From NCBI GenBank assembly GCA_021201815.1, contig JAJQEC010000107.1, positions 1-32,391 of the forward strand: 32,391 nt of DNA, written 5' to 3'. Below the pieces are notes generated by a model. That model made no database searches and had not been told where the DNA came from. It saw only the letters and a list, made by a program, of their open reading frames with translations. The stretch comes from Candidatus Azobacteroides sp. Its GTDB lineage: Bacteria > Bacteroidota > Bacteroidia > Bacteroidales > WRGA01. Shown here one piece after another: positions 31,580-32,391 of this stretch. The position numbers and the translations under genes were made by a program. Within the stretch, counting starts at the first letter, position 1. Each line of letters starts with the position of its first letter.

Positions 31580-31840
31580 TACTTTTTTATTTAAAATTAA
31601 TCAGGTAGTTGTATATCGCTATAGGCACTTAATTTAGATGACTTGATAATGCAAATAAATGTTTTTTTTTCGGAATAAAAAAACTTTTTGCGAAAAAAAA
31701 CATATAATTTAGTTTAAATAAAGTAGAATTTTTAATAAAATTCCCTTTTAAGAGTATTATTTATAACATTATAGAATAGGGGGATATATTTTTTGTTAGA
31801 AAATTTATTTTTCCTTGTGCAGGTATTCAAATTAAAATAT

Positions 31841-31848
31841 TAAATTTG
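31841..31848 (+). promoter_or_regulatory. Promoter of tRNA-Pro (TAAATTTG)
   Basis: TAAATTTG matches TAnnTTTG and is followed by CACC. The tRNA begins 27 bases downstream of the element. A TTG 23 bases upstream (31815-31817) is slightly far for the -33 element. Confidence 0.6.
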
Positions 31849-31874
31849 CACCGTCTAATTGAAAAAGACCTTTT

Positions 31875-31947
31875 CGGGGTGTAGCACAGTTGGCAGCGCG
31901 CCACGTTCGGGACGTGGAGGTCGGACGTTCGAGTCGTCTCACCCCGA
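31875..31947 (+). tRNA. tRNA-Pro (anticodon CGG)
   Basis: The 73-nt cloverleaf starts with CGGGGTG and ends with CACCCCG plus an A discriminator. The C1:G72 pair is typical of tRNA-Pro. The anticodon arm CCACG-TTCGGGA-CGTGG gives CGG. The D-arm has GTAGCACAGTTGGCAGC, and the T-arm has GGACGTTCGAGTCGTCT. CCA is not encoded. Confidence 0.97.
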
Positions 31948-31962
31948 TTCTTTTACTATTTT

Positions 31963-32000
31963 AAACTTAGGTGTTTTTTTATAAACACTTGAGTTTTTTT
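31963..32000 (+). terminator. Terminator of tRNA-Pro
   Basis: AACTTAGGTGTTT (31964-31976) pairs with AAACACTTGAGTT (31983-31995), two wobbles, followed by a T-run to 32000. It may also serve the converging 98-residue gene on the minus strand. Confidence 0.85.
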
Positions 32001-32046
32001 ATTATAACCAATTTGTTTTCTAAAAAATGAAAGGATCCGATAATAC

Positions 32047-32343
32047 TTATTGATTGGATTCCAATAAAATTATCCTGTCAATTTCTGCAGCAATAAATGC
32101 ACCTGCAATAATCAGCCTTTCTTTGTAAGATTTATCCAGTAATTTTTGCCATGCATTTAGATTCCAGCCATCCGGCGGATTTAATCCTTCTTTTTCCAGC
32201 CAGTCTTTACATATCAATGCTTCTGCAGCATCCGCTAATTGTCCGTCTTTATTAATTTCTATGTCATTCTTATCTTTTTTCCCGTGTAGTTGTAATTGTT
32301 TTTTTCTTTCCTGAAAAATAAGCTCTATTCCTGTGTGTTTCAT
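32047..32343 (-). CDS. Small protein resembling phage-type conserved proteins (98 residues)
   Basis: Product of 98 residues, no signal peptide. It has the layout of small proteins common in phages and prophages: GIELIFQERKKQLQLHGK at the start, then GQLADAAEALI, then a Pro/Trp-rich PPDGWNLNAW stretch, and a final helix with RLIIAGAFIAAEIDRI. In those relatives this pattern (ERxRQ, LAxAAxxY, PPxxWP, AGALIAAEIDR) recurs, but no function is established. It converges on tRNA-Pro, a usual attachment-site gene, so it could be a residue of an element, though no integrase is visible. The window ends 48 bases beyond. Confidence 0.7.
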   Translation of the reverse strand: MKHTGIELIFQERKKQLQLHGKKDKNDIEINKDGQLADAAEALICKDWLEKEGLNPPDGWNLNAWQKLLDKSYKERLIIAGAFIAAEIDRIILLESNQ

Positions 32344-32391
32344 GTAATATTAAATGGTAGAGTAATTTATAAACTATAAATTATTTATTTC

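Overview
The window looks like chromosomal DNA from a member of the Bacteroidales (Bacteroidota). The base composition is AT-leaning. Start sites mostly lack strong Shine-Dalgarno sequences. Several genes are preceded by the Bacteroidota -7 element TAnnTTTG (for example near 4644, 9173, 19740, 26747, 30702 and 31841). The gene content also fits: a BspA-type leucine-rich-repeat protein with a possible T9SS-like tail, DKNYY and NlpE/META lipoproteins, a SusA-like GH13 enzyme, and RRM and cold-shock proteins behind a DEAD-box helicase. I cannot name the genus from sequence alone.

Region 1 (1-7.5 kb, + strand) is a heavy-metal efflux and sensing block. It holds a CzcA-type RND pump, an outer-membrane TolC/CzcC-like factor, an unrecognised 202-residue protein, and an OmpR-family regulator overlapping its histidine kinase by 4 bp. 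The periplasmic adaptor (CzcB) is not in the window and may lie just upstream. A 79-nt element that can fold into a closed, branched structure sits between pump and outer-membrane factor. A long inverted repeat ends the block against a convergent DKNYY lipoprotein gene.

Region 2 (8.7-11.65 kb, + strand) is an RNA-metabolism operon: RhlE-like DEAD-box helicase, a cold-shock-domain protein with a basic N-terminal extension, and a glycine-rich RRM protein, closed by a clear terminator. A leader of about 480 nt with a perfect 12-bp palindrome and a possible 58-codon ORF precedes it.

Region 3 (11.7-19.6 kb, mostly - strand) holds scattered metabolic and surface genes. A GH13 alpha-amylase is cut by a single in-frame UGA exactly where the family has a Trp, with the remaining 120 codons intact in the same frame. 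Next come a stress-type SDR oxidoreductase, a small DUF3008-like protein on the other strand, a REP-like palindrome cluster, an exported 5-hydroxyisourate hydrolase, a succinate-semialdehyde-type dehydrogenase, the LRR surface protein and tRNA-Leu(UAG).

Region 4 (19.7-32.4 kb) holds housekeeping and envelope genes: a zinc-ribbon NUDIX hydrolase, a 7TM-HD (PgpH-like) phosphodiesterase, a Pif1-like helicase with a C-terminal HTH, a large exported unknown protein, an NlpE/META lipoprotein, ComEC with ribulose-phosphate epimerase, an ECF sigma factor followed by a conserved-looking 57-residue protein, tRNA-Pro(CGG), and a 98-residue protein resembling phage-type small proteins. No CRISPR array, insertion sequence or rRNA was seen.
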